Shown: positions 16,904-25,675 of the stretch, in pieces | Layout of the letters: each line of letters opens with the position of its first letter | Position numbering within the stretch: the stretch's first letter is position 1 | The notes under the pieces: model-generated | Told to the model about the DNA's origin: nothing | The model's database searches: none | Seen by the model: the letters and a program-made list of their open reading frames with translations, nothing else | NCBI GenBank assembly: GCA_038127535.1 | Contig: JAYPHU010000036.1 | Span: 1-25,858, forward strand | Direction of reading: 5' to 3' | Length of the DNA stretch: 25,858 nucleotides | Source: JAYPHU01 sp038127535 | GTDB taxonomy: Bacteria > Pseudomonadota > Alphaproteobacteria > Rhodospirillales > UBA2165 | Position numbers and translations under genes: made by a program

Positions 16904-17976
16904 TGAGCCTCGCAGAAAAACTCAACAGCGTCGTCGCCAAGCACGATGAAATTCAGGCTGTGCTGTCCACCGACAGTAATTTGGACGGCCAGGAATACGC
17001 GCGCCTGTCCAAAGAACTATCCGATCTGACCAGAATCGTGCAGGCGGTTGAGAAGTTTCAGGCCATCGAGGCCGAAATGGCCGATCTGGAATCCCTCATC
17101 GAAGACCCGGAGTCGGATGCCGAGATGAAGGCCCTCGCGGAAGAGGAATACCGGGAGCTAAAACAAAACCTGCCGGAGATGGAGCGGGAGATTCAAATCA
17201 TCCTCCTGCCCAAGGACGCGGCGGATGAGAAGAACGCCATCCTAGAAATCCGGGCCGGGACCGGCGGCGATGAGGCGGCGCTGTTCGCCGCCGATCTCTT
17301 CCGTATGTACCAGCGCTATGCCGAGGCCCACAACTGGACCTTCGAAGTGCTGGACGCGAGCGAAACCGGCATCGGCGGCTATAAGGAAGCCGTCGCCAAT
17401 ATTTCAGGCAAGGGCGTTTTCGCCCGGCTGAAATACGAATCCGGCGTCCACCGGGTGCAACGGGTTCCAGAAACAGAAAGCCAAGGCCGGGTGCATACCT
17501 CGGCAGCGACAGTAGCCGTGCTGCCGGAGGCCGAAGAGGTGGATATCGCCATCGATACCAAGGATTTGCGGATCGACACTTACCGTGCGCAGGGCGCGGG
17601 CGGCCAGCACGTCAACAAGACCGATAGCGCGGTCCGCATCACTCACCTGCCGACCAATATCGTGGTCCAGTGCCAGGACGAAAAATCCCAGCACAAGAAC
17701 CGAGCCAAGGCGATGAAAATCTTACGTTCCCGGCTATATGAGACGGCGCGATTCGAAGCGGATACAGAGCGGGCCGCCGACCGTAAAAGCCAGGTCGGCT
17801 CAGGTGACAGGTCGGAACGCATCCGCACCTATAACTTTCCGCAAGGGCGGGTGACCGACCACCGGATCAACCTGACCCTATACAAACTGGACCGGATGTT
17901 GGAGGGCGATATCGACGAGTTTATCGACGCCCTGACCTCGGAAGATCAAGCCGCCCGTCTCGCTGAATTCACATGA
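16903..17976 (+). CDS. prfA: peptide chain release factor 1
   Basis: A 357-residue RF1, which reads UAA and UAG in the ribosomal A site and releases the peptide. The catalytic GGQ is at 233-235 in RAQGAGGQHVNKTDSAVR. The stop-codon-reading P-x-T tripeptide is Pro-Glu-Thr at 189-191 (RVPETESQGR), where E. coli has Pro-Ala-Thr. The N-terminal coiled-coil part and the ECQDE-like QCQDEKSQHKNRAKAM stretch are complete. The start codon overlaps the hemA-like stop by one base, and the last four bases overlap prmC (ATGA). Translation of the three genes is therefore probably coupled. The order hemA-prfA-prmC is the same as in E. coli. Confidence 0.97.
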   Translation: MSLAEKLNSVVAKHDEIQAVLSTDSNLDGQEYARLSKELSDLTRIVQAVEKFQAIEAEMADLESLIEDPESDAEMKALAEEEYRELKQNLPEMEREIQIILLPKDAADEKNAILEIRAGTGGDEAALFAADLFRMYQRYAEAHNWTFEVLDASETGIGGYKEAVANISGKGVFARLKYESGVHRVQRVPETESQGRVHTSAATVAVLPEAEEVDIAIDTKDLRIDTYRAQGAGGQHVNKTDSAVRITHLPTNIVVQCQDEKSQHKNRAKAMKILRSRLYETARFEADTERAADRKSQVGSGDRSERIRTYNFPQGRVTDHRINLTLYKLDRMLEGDIDEFIDALTSEDQAARLAEFT

Positions 17977-18830
17977 GCAGCGCCCCGGCCACCACCGGCG
18001 ATTATCTGAGTAACGCCCACGCCGAATTGGCGAACGCCGGGATCGAGAACCCGTCCCTGGAAGCGCGGCTGTTGGTCGAAGCCGGGGCCGGCATTAGCCA
18101 ATCCAAACTTCGCGGTTATCCGGAAACGCCGCTGCCCACTGATGCTCAATCTGTCTTGTCGGCGTATTTGGCGCGGCGAACCGCCGGTGAACCGCTGGCG
18201 CATATCATCGGGGAGCGGGAGTTCTGGAGCCTCATGTTCAAGGTAACACCCGATACGCTGATCCCTCGCCCCGACAGTGAAACACTGATTGATACCCTGC
18301 TGGATCATCTGCACGACCGCGAAAAACCGCACCGGGTATTGGATATCGGTACCGGCACGGGCTGCCTGCTCGCCGCCATTATCAGTGAGTTTCCAAACGC
18401 CACCGGTCTTGGTATTGATCGGTCCGCCGTAGCCGCTGACGTGGCTAGAGCGAATCTGACGCGATTGGGGCTCGGAGATCGGGCGGAGATTCGCCCAATT
18501 TCCTGGGACGCATTACCGGCCGAGCCATTTGATGTGATTCTTTGCAATCCACCCTATATCCCGGATGCCGACATTGCCGCGCTGGAGCCCGAGGTCCGGG
18601 ACTTTGAACCCCACGGGGCGCTGACCGGGGGTGAGGACGGGCTGGACGCCTATCGTGGGATTGCGACCGTATTGCCCTCTCTTTTCGCACCCGACGCCTG
18701 TGCGGTCTTCGAGATCGGGCTGGGCCAGCGCCAGGATGTTCAGGCTATCTTCGAAGGATCGGGGCTCGTCGTCCGGGAGATCAGAGAGGATCTCGCGGGC
18801 ATCGAGCGTTGCCTCTTAGTCACACAATAA
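17973..18830 (+). CDS. prmC: release factor glutamine N5-methyltransferase
   Basis: A 285-residue PrmC (HemK). It methylates the Gln of the GGQ motif of release factors, here the product of the overlapping upstream gene prfA. The N-terminal helical substrate-binding domain (about 1-85, with RRTAGEPLAHIIGEREFW) is followed by the SAM domain: VLDIGTGTGCLLAAI at 122-136, and the catalytic NPPY at 192-195 (ILCNPPYIPDADI) that binds the target glutamine. The EPHGALTGGEDGLDAYR segment is typical. It overlaps prfA by four bases. The symbol hemK is historical and does not imply a role in haem synthesis. Confidence 0.96.
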   Translation: MSSAPATTGDYLSNAHAELANAGIENPSLEARLLVEAGAGISQSKLRGYPETPLPTDAQSVLSAYLARRTAGEPLAHIIGEREFWSLMFKVTPDTLIPRPDSETLIDTLLDHLHDREKPHRVLDIGTGTGCLLAAIISEFPNATGLGIDRSAVAADVARANLTRLGLGDRAEIRPISWDALPAEPFDVILCNPPYIPDADIAALEPEVRDFEPHGALTGGEDGLDAYRGIATVLPSLFAPDACAVFEIGLGQRQDVQAIFEGSGLVVREIREDLAGIERCLLVTQ

Positions 18831-19046
18831 TTAGTAGGGCTAACAGCAAATAAGGGTTGGAAATCCTGATCCCAGTGGCTAGGGTATCAGTTACAGAGTG
18901 CGTCGTGGCTGTCCGTAAGAGGGGAGCAAAATAATACCGAGCACTCTTCCCCATTTTCCAAATGTATTCGGTAAACGCCGAAATCGACGTATCCGTTTGG
19001 ATTATTGGGATCGGGGTTAGATCAGCAGATACGAAGCTTGAGAGTC
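18831..19046. other. intergenic leader before the DUF4167 gene, two hairpins
   Basis: 216 bp with no convincing gene and lower GC than its surroundings. It contains an imperfect hairpin at 18866-18890 (CTGATCCC paired with GGGTATCAG, one bulged T, 8-nt loop) and a perfect 5-bp hairpin at 18967-18982 (TTCGG, loop TAAACG, CCGAA). Neither has a T tract. No promoter is clear enough to call. Likely untranslated leader and promoter of the downstream gene. Confidence 0.4.
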
Positions 19047-19592
19047 ATGAATAAAGGCAACAATCCCAGGCGCTCACGGGGCCGGGGCAATGGTAAAAAG
19101 CAATCCAGAGGCGGCGGTCATATCGACAGCCACGGTCCGGAAGTCAGGGTCCGGGGCAATGCCCATCAGGTGTACGACAAGTATCTCGCCCTTGCGCGGG
19201 ATGCGGCCTCTTCCGGTGACCGGATTTCGGCGGAAAACTATTCCCAGCATGCCGAGCATTATTTCCGGCTGATTGCCGTGGCGGAGGCCAATAACGAGGC
19301 CCGCCAGGAAAGCCGCAACAACAACAATAATCGGCGTCAGCGGGGTAACGGCAACGACAACTCGGAAAATAACGGCAACGACCAGGATGCGTCTTCCGGG
19401 AACGAAGAGCCGGAGAACGAGTTGGATGCCGAATTGCAGGGCAATTCGAACGACGATGCCGACGACAATAGCGATGAGGCGGAAGTGATTTCCACCAAGC
19501 CGAAACCGTCTGCCAATCCGGATGAAGACGGAGACGGCGCGTCCGGTGACGCAGTCGGCGATCAGGAAGAAGAAGCCCGGCCGCAGGCCTAA
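19047..19592 (+). CDS. DUF4167 family protein
   Basis: A 181-residue protein with the alphaproteobacterial DUF4167 domain at its N-terminus. An Arg/Gly/Asn-rich start (NPRRSRGRGNGKKQSRGGG) leads to the conserved core GPEVRVRGNAHQVYDKYLALARDAASSGDRISAENYSQHAEHYFRL (about 30-76). The rest is low complexity: Asn-rich, then acidic (Asp, Glu, Ser), and probably disordered. The basic head and acidic tail suggest a nucleic-acid-binding protein, as is sometimes proposed, but the function is unknown. The frame is open 14 codons further upstream to a TTG; ATG 19047 is preferred because it gives the usual short basic start. Placement between prmC and clpB is conserved in the class. Confidence 0.88.
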   Translation: MNKGNNPRRSRGRGNGKKQSRGGGHIDSHGPEVRVRGNAHQVYDKYLALARDAASSGDRISAENYSQHAEHYFRLIAVAEANNEARQESRNNNNNRRQRGNGNDNSENNGNDQDASSGNEEPENELDAELQGNSNDDADDNSDEAEVISTKPKPSANPDEDGDGASGDAVGDQEEEARPQA

Positions 19593-19594
19593 CG

Positions 19595-19611
19595 TACCGG
19601 CTCAGCCGGTA
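19595..19611. terminator. hairpin between the convergent DUF4167 and MOSC genes
   Basis: A 7-bp perfect stem, TACCGGC (19595-19601), loop TCA, GCCGGTA (19605-19611). It begins two bases after the DUF4167 stop and contains the stop codon of the MOSC gene. There is no T run on either side, so it may protect or set RNA 3' ends rather than act as a classic terminator. Confidence 0.4.
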
Positions 19612-20393
19612 AGCAATATCTCTTCATCGACGGACAAAGTCCCCGCGCTCAGCACCCGGGCGTAAACCCCCATGTCCATATGGCCATACCGGTCCATCAA
19701 ATCCTTCGGGATATTCAGATCCCTCTTGGCTGTATCCAGATTCACATTGGTTGCGGCGCACCGCTGCGTGCGTTTCACGACCTCCAACCTGACCCCACCG
19801 ATCTTTAGATTTTTGCCGACCCAGTCCAGCTCTTCCCAGGCAGGCGCGCCGTCAAAATAGACATTGGCGCGGAACCGGAGCGGATCAATTGGGACGCCCA
19901 GTTCTGCTCCCAACGCCGCCACCGACGTGAGATTGATCAGGGACACGACCTTATCCGGCAGATCGGAAAACATATGACAGGCCGCTTCGCTCAGCCGGGG
20001 TTTTTGATCGGGCGCAAACCCCATATAGTCTGCAAAAAACGCCTCCACCTCGGTCCGGCCCGTCTCCGTTGAAAGGTTCGCGTCCAAGATGCCGCCCTCA
20101 TGCTCTACGTTGAGCCGCGACGCACCGTCATCGAACCGCGTCCGCAGCCGCGCGAGCGATTCATCTCGCTGGAGCATGAGAAAATTGGTTTTCGGCAGAT
20201 GTCGCGGCGCAGCGGGATCAAAGGACGCATGGGCCAGGGCGAGAGCAAACCGGCGGTCGCCGGGAAAGCCTTCGCCGACGCTCAGCGCGATCTTTTCCAG
20301 CGCTTCCGGGGACAGGCCCTTGACCGGATAGCGATAGAGTTGCCGGATGGCGATCATCTCACTGTTTCCCTGAACGGAATTAGCAGATGACAT
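19602..20393 (-). CDS. MOSC domain protein
   Basis: A 263-residue protein with an N-terminal MOSC beta-barrel (RQLYRYPVKGLSPEALEKIAL and GDRRFALA) and a MOSC domain. In the MOSC domain the conserved Cys212 (KRTQRCAATNVN) is the residue that ligates molybdenum in mARC-type enzymes. The family covers molybdenum-cofactor sulfurase C-terminal domains and mARC reductases of N-hydroxylated compounds; the exact substrate is unknown. Two starts are possible: ATG 20393, without a ribosome site, and ATG 20357 (residue 13), preceded by AGGGA about 10 nt upstream. The latter begins MIAIRQLYRYPVKG and fits the family better. It is convergent with DUF4167 and divergent from clpB. Confidence 0.85.
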   Translation of the reverse strand: MSSANSVQGNSEMIAIRQLYRYPVKGLSPEALEKIALSVGEGFPGDRRFALALAHASFDPAAPRHLPKTNFLMLQRDESLARLRTRFDDGASRLNVEHEGGILDANLSTETGRTEVEAFFADYMGFAPDQKPRLSEAACHMFSDLPDKVVSLINLTSVAALGAELGVPIDPLRFRANVYFDGAPAWEELDWVGKNLKIGGVRLEVVKRTQRCAATNVNLDTAKRDLNIPKDLMDRYGHMDMGVYARVLSAGTLSVDEEILLTG

Positions 20394-20409
20394 TTATAAC
20401 GGTCTGTAT

Positions 20410-20439
20410 CTTGCGGCCAACCGGATTTCTTCCATATGT
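20410..20439 (+). promoter_or_regulatory. RpoH (sigma-32)-type promoter for clpB
   Basis: CTTG at 20410-20413 and CCATATGT at 20432-20439, separated by 18 bp. This fits the heat-shock sigma-32 pattern, in the alphaproteobacterial form CTTG-N17/18-CYTATNT. RNA would start near 20446, leaving about 75 nt before the clpB ATG. ClpB is a classic RpoH target, which supports the match. It has not been shown experimentally. Confidence 0.5.
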
Positions 20440-20521
20440 CTTGCAGATACTCATCCGGAGAGGTTGATTGTCGCTGGAATGGCCGGGGCATGATACCTTG
20501 ACACTAGAAAGGTTGATGAGA

Positions 20522-23119
20522 ATGGACTTTGATAAATTCACCGAGCGGTCCCGGGCATTCTTCCAGTCGGCCCAAGCATTGGCGACACGGTTGGATCACC
20601 AGCACCTCACCCCGACCCACCTTTTGAAGGTCCTGATTGAGGACAAAGAGGGTTTGGGTGCCTCCCTGATTGAAGCCGCCGGCGGCCATGTCGCCGATAT
20701 ATTCCAAAAGGTTCAGGAGGCCCTGAACCGGTTGCCGGCCGTCCAAGGCGCGGCCGCCAGTCAGGTCTATCTGGCGAAGGACACGTCCAAGGTGATGGTC
20801 CAGGCGGAGGAACTAGCGGAGAAAGCCGGCGATTCGTACGTGACCGCGGAATATCTGTTGCTGGCGCTCCTTTTGGTGCAGGGCACTGAGGCCCATAAGA
20901 TTTTGACCGATGCGGGCCTGTCCGCGCAGGGCCTTAACAATGCTATTCAGGATGTCCGCAAAGGCCGGGCGGCCCACTCCGCCACCGCCGAGGACGGTTA
21001 TGACGCGCTGAAGAAATATTCCCGCGACCTGACCGCGGATGCGCGCGACGGCAAGCTGGACCCGGTCATCGGCCGGGACGAGGAAATTCGCCGGACTATT
21101 CAAGTGCTGGCACGGCGCACCAAGAACAACCCGGTACTGATCGGCGAGCCGGGCGTCGGCAAAACCGCCATCATCGAAGGGTTGGCTCAGCGGATCGTCA
21201 ACGGCGATGTGCCGGAGGCCTTGGCCCGCAAGCGGCTGATGTCCCTGGATCTGGGGTCCCTGGTCGCCGGCGCAAAGTTCCGGGGCGAGTTTGAAGAACG
21301 GCTGAAGGCCGTCCTTAGCGAGATCACCGAGTCCCACGGCGAGATCATCCTGTTCATTGATGAATTGCATACCCTGGTCGGCGCCGGCGCCGCCGAAGGC
21401 GCCATGGATGCGTCCAACCTGTTGAAACCGGCCCTGGCGCGGGGCGAGTTGCACTGTGTCGGCGCGACCACGTTGGACGAGTACCGCAAACACATCGAGA
21501 AAGACGCGGCGCTCGCCCGGCGGTTCCAGCCGGCCTTTGTCTCCGAGCCCACGGTGGAAGATACGATCTCCATCCTGCGCGGCATTAAGGAGAAATACGA
21601 TTTGCACCACGGCGTGCGGATCACCGACAGCGCCCTGGTCGCAGCGGCAACACTGTCCAACCGCTATATCACCGACCGGTTCCTGCCCGACAAAGCCATC
21701 GACCTGGTGGACGAAGCGGCCAGCCGGCTGCGCATGGAGGTGGATTCCAAACCGGAAGAGATCGACGAGCTCGACCGCCGGGTGATCCAGCTCAAGATCG
21801 AGCGGGAGGCCTTGAAGAAGGAAACCGACCAGGGGTCCGAGGACCGGCTGGAGAAACTGGATAAGGAATTGGAAGACCTTGAAGACAAGGTTGACGTTCT
21901 GATGGAACAATGGACCAGCGAGAAAGACGAGATCGCTGAGACCCAGAAACTGAAGGAACAATTGGACCAAGCGCGCATTGCCATGGAAAAGGCGCTCCGC
22001 GAAGGCCAGTACGAAGAAGCCGGCGAGCTGCAATACGCCCTGATCCCTAAGCTAGAAGAGAAACTTTCGGCAGCCGAAACCGCCGACGATCACAGTATGG
22101 TGCATGAAACCGTGACCGACGAGCATATCGCCGGGGTGGTGTCCCGCTGGACCGGCATTCCGGTCGATAAGATGCTGGAGGGCGAACGGGAGAAACTTGT
22201 CGAGATGGAAGACCGGCTCGGCGCCCGAGTCATCGGTCAGCAAGAAGCGCTGGCGGCTGTCTCCAACGCCGTCCGCCGGGCGTGGACCGGCCTACAGGAT
22301 AATCAGCGGCCTTTGGGGTCCTTCCTGTTTATCGGGCCGACAGGCGTCGGCAAGACGGAGCTCACCAAAGCCTTGGCAGCATTCCTGTTTGACGACGAAA
22401 CCGCGCTGCAGCGGATCGATATGTCCGAGTATATGGAAAAGCACTCTGTCGCCCGGCTGATCGGCGCTCCGCCCGGTTATGTCGGCTACGACGAGGGCGG
22501 CGCCCTGACCGAGGCTGTCCGCCGCCGGCCCTATCAGGTGGTCTTGTTCGACGAGATCGAAAAAGCCCATCCGGACGTCTTTAACGTGCTTCTCCAAGTG
22601 CTGGATGAAGGCCGGCTGACCGATGGTCATGGCCGAACCGTCGATTTCCGAAACACGTTGATAATCCTGACGTCCAATTTGGGCGCTGAAATCCTGGCCG
22701 CCCAAGAAGACGGCCATGATTCTTCGGAAGTCCGGGAACCGGTCATGGATGTGGTTCGGAGCGCCTTCCGCCCTGAATTCCTCAACCGGCTGGATGAGAT
22801 CATCCTGTTCCACCGGCTGTTCCGGGAACATATGAGCGGCATCGTCGATATCCAGATCAACCGGCTCCGGAAACGTCTTCATGACCGGAAGATCACGCTG
22901 GAGCTGGACGACAAGGCGCTCACCTGGCTGGCAGACGCCGGTTATGACCAGGTCTATGGCGCCCGTCCGCTAAAACGGGTCATTCAGCGATTCCTGGAGA
23001 ATCCGCTGGCCACCATGATCCTAGAAGACGCGATCCATGACGGTGACACAGTTGCGGTGAGTGCGGGTGATAATGGGCTTAAAATCAATGACGAGGAAAT
23101 AGTTGCCGAAGCGGCTTAG
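20522..23119 (+). CDS. clpB: ClpB protein disaggregase
   Basis: An 865-residue Hsp100 AAA+ hexamer that works with DnaK to pull polypeptides out of aggregates. Its parts are a Clp N-domain (about 1-145), AAA1 with Walker A GEPGVGKT at 208-215 and Walker B in ILFIDELHTLVGAGAAEG, the coiled-coil middle domain (about 400-525, rich in Glu/Lys heptads) that marks ClpB rather than ClpA, AAA2 with Walker A GPTGVGKT at 605-612 and Walker B VVLFDEIEKAHPDV, and the C-terminal domain. There is no ClpP-binding loop motif that I can see. Open frame exists 18 codons further upstream, but MDFDKFTERSR matches the family start; ATG 20516 is also possible. It is downstream of an RpoH-type promoter. Its TAG overlaps the stop of the convergent M23 gene. 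Confidence 0.97.
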   Translation: MDFDKFTERSRAFFQSAQALATRLDHQHLTPTHLLKVLIEDKEGLGASLIEAAGGHVADIFQKVQEALNRLPAVQGAAASQVYLAKDTSKVMVQAEELAEKAGDSYVTAEYLLLALLLVQGTEAHKILTDAGLSAQGLNNAIQDVRKGRAAHSATAEDGYDALKKYSRDLTADARDGKLDPVIGRDEEIRRTIQVLARRTKNNPVLIGEPGVGKTAIIEGLAQRIVNGDVPEALARKRLMSLDLGSLVAGAKFRGEFEERLKAVLSEITESHGEIILFIDELHTLVGAGAAEGAMDASNLLKPALARGELHCVGATTLDEYRKHIEKDAALARRFQPAFVSEPTVEDTISILRGIKEKYDLHHGVRITDSALVAAATLSNRYITDRFLPDKAIDLVDEAASRLRMEVDSKPEEIDELDRRVIQLKIEREALKKETDQGSEDRLEKLDKELEDLEDKVDVLMEQWTSEKDEIAETQKLKEQLDQARIAMEKALREGQYEEAGELQYALIPKLEEKLSAAETADDHSMVHETVTDEHIAGVVSRWTGIPVDKMLEGEREKLVEMEDRLGARVIGQQEALAAVSNAVRRAWTGLQDNQRPLGSFLFIGPTGVGKTELTKALAAFLFDDETALQRIDMSEYMEKHSVARLIGAPPGYVGYDEGGALTEAVRRRPYQVVLFDEIEKAHPDVFNVLLQVLDEGRLTDGHGRTVDFRNTLIILTSNLGAEILAAQEDGHDSSEVREPVMDVVRSAFRPEFLNRLDEIILFHRLFREHMSGIVDIQINRLRKRLHDRKITLELDDKALTWLADAGYDQVYGARPLKRVIQRFLENPLATMILEDAIHDGDTVAVSAGDNGLKINDEEIVAEAA

Positions 23120-24507
23120 TTGGAGAGCTTGGCCTTTTTCTGGGCCAGTTTGGTCGACGCTTGGAGTTCGGCGCGTTTCCGGTCCATTATTTTTTTCGTA
23201 TTGTTGAAGTAGACCAGCTCCTGACCTTTTAATTTTTGCCCGGTCGGCATCTTGATACGGAGCGGGTTTACCTGCCGGCCGTTTTTTATGATTTCATAGT
23301 GCAGATGCGGCCCGGTCGACCGGCCGGTTGAGCCCACATAACCGATAATCTGGCCCTGCCGCACCCGGCTACCCCGGAGAACCTTGGTGTGAATGCGCGA
23401 CATGTGGGCATAGGCCGTCTGGAAGTTATTGGTATGGCGGATGCGGATGTAATTACCGTATCCGCCGTTCCGGCCCCGCGCCACCACGGTGCCGCTGCCG
23501 CCGGCGTAAATCGGTGTTCCCCGCGGCGCGGCGAAATCCACACCCCGGTGTACCTTTGTATAGCCGAGGATAGGATGTTTGCGCCTGCCAAACCCGGATG
23601 ACAGGCGCGCGCCGTTGATCGGCGTACGCATCAACGCTTTTCTCGCGGCCTGGCCTTTTTCATCAAAATAATCTATCAGGTTCTTACTGGTCTTGTGCCG
23701 GTAGAGGGCGAGTTTATCCCCGCTGAGGGTCAGGCTGCCGAAGAGCACTTGACCATGACGGGCGAATTCCGTGCCTTCGGTGTAAAGGTTCTCATAGACG
23801 ATTTCGAATTCATCCCCGGACCGGATACCCCGCTGGAAATCAACGTCCCAGGAGTAAATCCGGATCAGCTCCATCAAGACAGGCACCGGGACGCCGGCGT
23901 CGGTCGCGGCCACATAGAGGCTCGACTCGATCTTGCCGGTGGCCCTCAGTAGACGTTTTTCGACGGCGGTCTTGCGCTTGTTGACCTCGAACACCTCTTC
24001 ATCGAGCCGAACCAGATTGATCTCGTGATAAATGTCCGGGCGGATAATCATTTCGCTCAGCCGGTCGTCTTCCGGCTTGGAGGACTGAGGATCAAACAGC
24101 AGTTCCAGTTCCTGGCCCGGCCGCAACTTGCGGGGATTGTAGTGCTTGGAGAGCGCCTTAATGGCCAAATGTGCCTCTTTGTTTTCCAATCCCTGGCGGG
24201 TCAGCAGTGCAATCAACGTATCGCCCTTCCCCACTTCCACGGTTTTGGCAAAGCGGGGTGGCGGAAGGTCGCGCTCATCCACCGGGGTGACGGGCAGATA
24301 GGGCACCGTCGTCGCCTGAATACTGGAAAGAGACATCGAAGACGGAATCTTTGCATCCCGCGGCGTCCAGTTGCTGAAGGTCAGGGGAGATACCAGACCA
24401 ATGACAATTAATAGCGGCCAGGGCAACCGGGCGGACAAACCCGCCACGCCGCCAAGACGTGAGGTAACGGGCCCGAACAGGCTGTTGATGGCGCTCCGTG
24501 CGTTCAT
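23116..24507 (-). CDS. M23 family metallopeptidase, membrane-anchored (MepM-like)
   Basis: A 463-residue cell-wall endopeptidase. It has an N-terminal membrane anchor or uncleaved signal (about 28-45, LPWPLLIVIGLVSPLTF), then a LysM/OapA-like region (about 86-140, VEVGKGDTLIALLTRQG, LRPGQELELLF). A beta-rich middle domain leads to a C-terminal M23 domain. The zinc site is complete: His320 and Asp324 (KVHRGVDFAAPRG) and His403 (GPHLHYE), with His401 as catalytic partner. It is likely a D,D-endopeptidase that cuts peptidoglycan cross-links in the periplasm during growth. A basic tail follows. The ATG at 24507 has no strong ribosome site. The last bases overlap clpB tail to tail. Confidence 0.9.
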   Translation of the reverse strand: MNARSAINSLFGPVTSRLGGVAGLSARLPWPLLIVIGLVSPLTFSNWTPRDAKIPSSMSLSSIQATTVPYLPVTPVDERDLPPPRFAKTVEVGKGDTLIALLTRQGLENKEAHLAIKALSKHYNPRKLRPGQELELLFDPQSSKPEDDRLSEMIIRPDIYHEINLVRLDEEVFEVNKRKTAVEKRLLRATGKIESSLYVAATDAGVPVPVLMELIRIYSWDVDFQRGIRSGDEFEIVYENLYTEGTEFARHGQVLFGSLTLSGDKLALYRHKTSKNLIDYFDEKGQAARKALMRTPINGARLSSGFGRRKHPILGYTKVHRGVDFAAPRGTPIYAGGSGTVVARGRNGGYGNYIRIRHTNNFQTAYAHMSRIHTKVLRGSRVRQGQIIGYVGSTGRSTGPHLHYEIIKNGRQVNPLRIKMPTGQKLKGQELVYFNNTKKIMDRKRAELQASTKLAQKKAKLSN

Positions 24508-25003
24508 GCTCGTATAAGACTTCCCTCTATTCCCCAGGCTTTATTCCCAGTGGCCGGTCCGGTGGCTCCTTGTGCCGCCCGATTGGGGCGGAAATAGGGC
24601 TCGAATCGGCCATCTCCCATCTTCGCCCTCATATTTGGAGGACGGCGCCAGTGTGCTTGCAAAGGTCTTAATAGAGTATTGCCCGGAGGCCAAGAAATTG
24701 CTGGGGAAACTAACAGAACCAAAGCCCTTGGATACACACGGCATGTGTTTGTCATGCCTCCAAACGGCATTAATTAATCTTTTTATGATTAATTATAAAA
24801 TCTTCTAGCCGGATAGAGCCAAATTAAATAATTAACTAAAATAAGTATAAAATATATAAGCGGTTGAATTTAAATGATAAATTTAATTTATAAGCTTGGA
24901 AAAGGCGTCAAAACCGGTCATGCGCCGAAAAATCTACACACGCAGGCGGGCTTGCGGGAAGCAGTCCAACGGGCGTATAAACGTCCTGGACACGAGAAAG
25001 CGT
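24508..25003. other. 496-bp noncoding region with an AT-rich island
   Basis: No convincing gene. The M23 side (24508-24760) has ordinary GC and includes hairpins CCGCCC/GGGCGG (24575-24591, 5-nt loop) and GGCATG/CATGCC (24740-24758, 7-nt loop). From about 24765 to 24895 the sequence becomes strongly AT-rich, unlike anything else in the window. It holds a 9-bp inverted repeat TAATTAATC/GATTAATTA (24771-24795, loop TTTTTAT) and a 7-bp palindrome ATAAATT-T-AATTTAT (24877-24891). This is most likely the promoter and regulatory region of the queH gene; short acquired DNA is the alternative. Confidence 0.5.
24864..24893 (+). promoter_or_regulatory. putative sigma-70 promoter of queH with overlapping palindrome
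   Basis: TTGAAT at 24864-24869 and TTATAA at 24888-24893, 18 bp apart, within AT-rich DNA. RNA would begin near 24900, about 100 nt before the chosen queH start. This would exclude the TTG at 24896 as a start. The palindrome ATAAATT-T-AATTTAT (24877-24891) fills the spacer and enters the -10 box, as an operator would. Any match in such AT-rich DNA may be chance. Confidence 0.35.
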
Positions 25004-25675
25004 ATGAGCACGGAAACCACTTTACAGGAACAAGATCGGCCGGTGCTAGCCCCCCCCGGCGGAGAGACCAACATCCTGCTGCATTCCTGCTGTGCGCCAT
25101 GCGCAGGGGATGTGATGAACGAAATCACCCGCTCTGGCATCGACTACACAATCCTCTTCTATAACCCGAACATACATCCGCGGAAGGAATACGAACTCCG
25201 CAAGGACGAAAACAAGCGTTACGCGGACAAGCTGGGGGTGCCGTTCGTCGATCTGGATTACGACCGGGACAATTGGTTCCAGCGCACCAAGGGCTACGAA
25301 AACGAGCCCGAACGGGGTTACCGCTGCACGCTGTGCTTCGACATGCGGTTCGAGCGCACGGCGCTTTACGCCGCGGAGAACGATTTCAAGGTCTTCACCA
25401 GCACGCTGGGCACATCCCGCTGGAAGAATATGGAGCAGATCAACGGCTGCGGCGTGCGGGCCGCTGGTCAGTACGACGGCCTCGCCTACTGGACCTATAA
25501 TTGGCGCAAGGGCGGAGGGGCCAACCGGATGGTAGAGATTTCCAAAGACGAAGAGTTCTACCAGCAGGAATACTGCGGCTGTGCCTACAGCCTGCGCGAC
25601 ACAAACCGCCATCGCATTGACCAGGGCCGCGACCCGATCCGCCTCGGCGTGAAATACTACGGCCGGGAGGGGTAG
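25004..25675 (+). CDS. queH: QueH, epoxyqueuosine reductase (DUF208)
   Basis: A 223-residue QueH-type epoxyqueuosine reductase, which performs the last step of queuosine formation in tRNA by reducing the epoxide. Family cysteines are all visible: HSCCAPC at 27-33, YRCTLCFDMRFERTA in the middle, and EYCGCAYSL near the end. These hold an iron-sulfur cluster and the second metal in the family. YNPNIHPRKEYELRKDE and FTSTLGTSRWKNMEQIN are further conserved blocks. QueH is unrelated to the cobalamin-dependent QueG. The frame is open 36 codons upstream to a TTG, but that part is basic and not family-like. ATG 25004 (MSTETTLQEQ), preceded by GAGAAAG, is chosen; ATG 24920 is an alternative. Confidence 0.9.
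   Translation: MSTETTLQEQDRPVLAPPGGETNILLHSCCAPCAGDVMNEITRSGIDYTILFYNPNIHPRKEYELRKDENKRYADKLGVPFVDLDYDRDNWFQRTKGYENEPERGYRCTLCFDMRFERTALYAAENDFKVFTSTLGTSRWKNMEQINGCGVRAAGQYDGLAYWTYNWRKGGGANRMVEISKDEEFYQQEYCGCAYSLRDTNRHRIDQGRDPIRLGVKYYGREG

Noticed and set aside
20813..22033. 406-codon minus-strand frame opposite clpB
   Set aside because: Antisense shadow of clpB, caused by high GC at third codon positions.
24597..24611. CTCGAATC, like the T-loop of a tRNA
   Set aside because: No matching acceptor, D or anticodon arms can be folded around it.
24504..24770. 88-codon open frame on the minus strand overlapping the M23 start
   Set aside because: It overlaps the secure M23 start region in another frame, has no ribosome site and no family resemblance.
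24572..24808. 78-codon open frame on the plus strand in the M23-queH space
   Set aside because: GTG start without a ribosome site, runs from ordinary-GC into AT-rich DNA with a change in codon use, no recognisable family.
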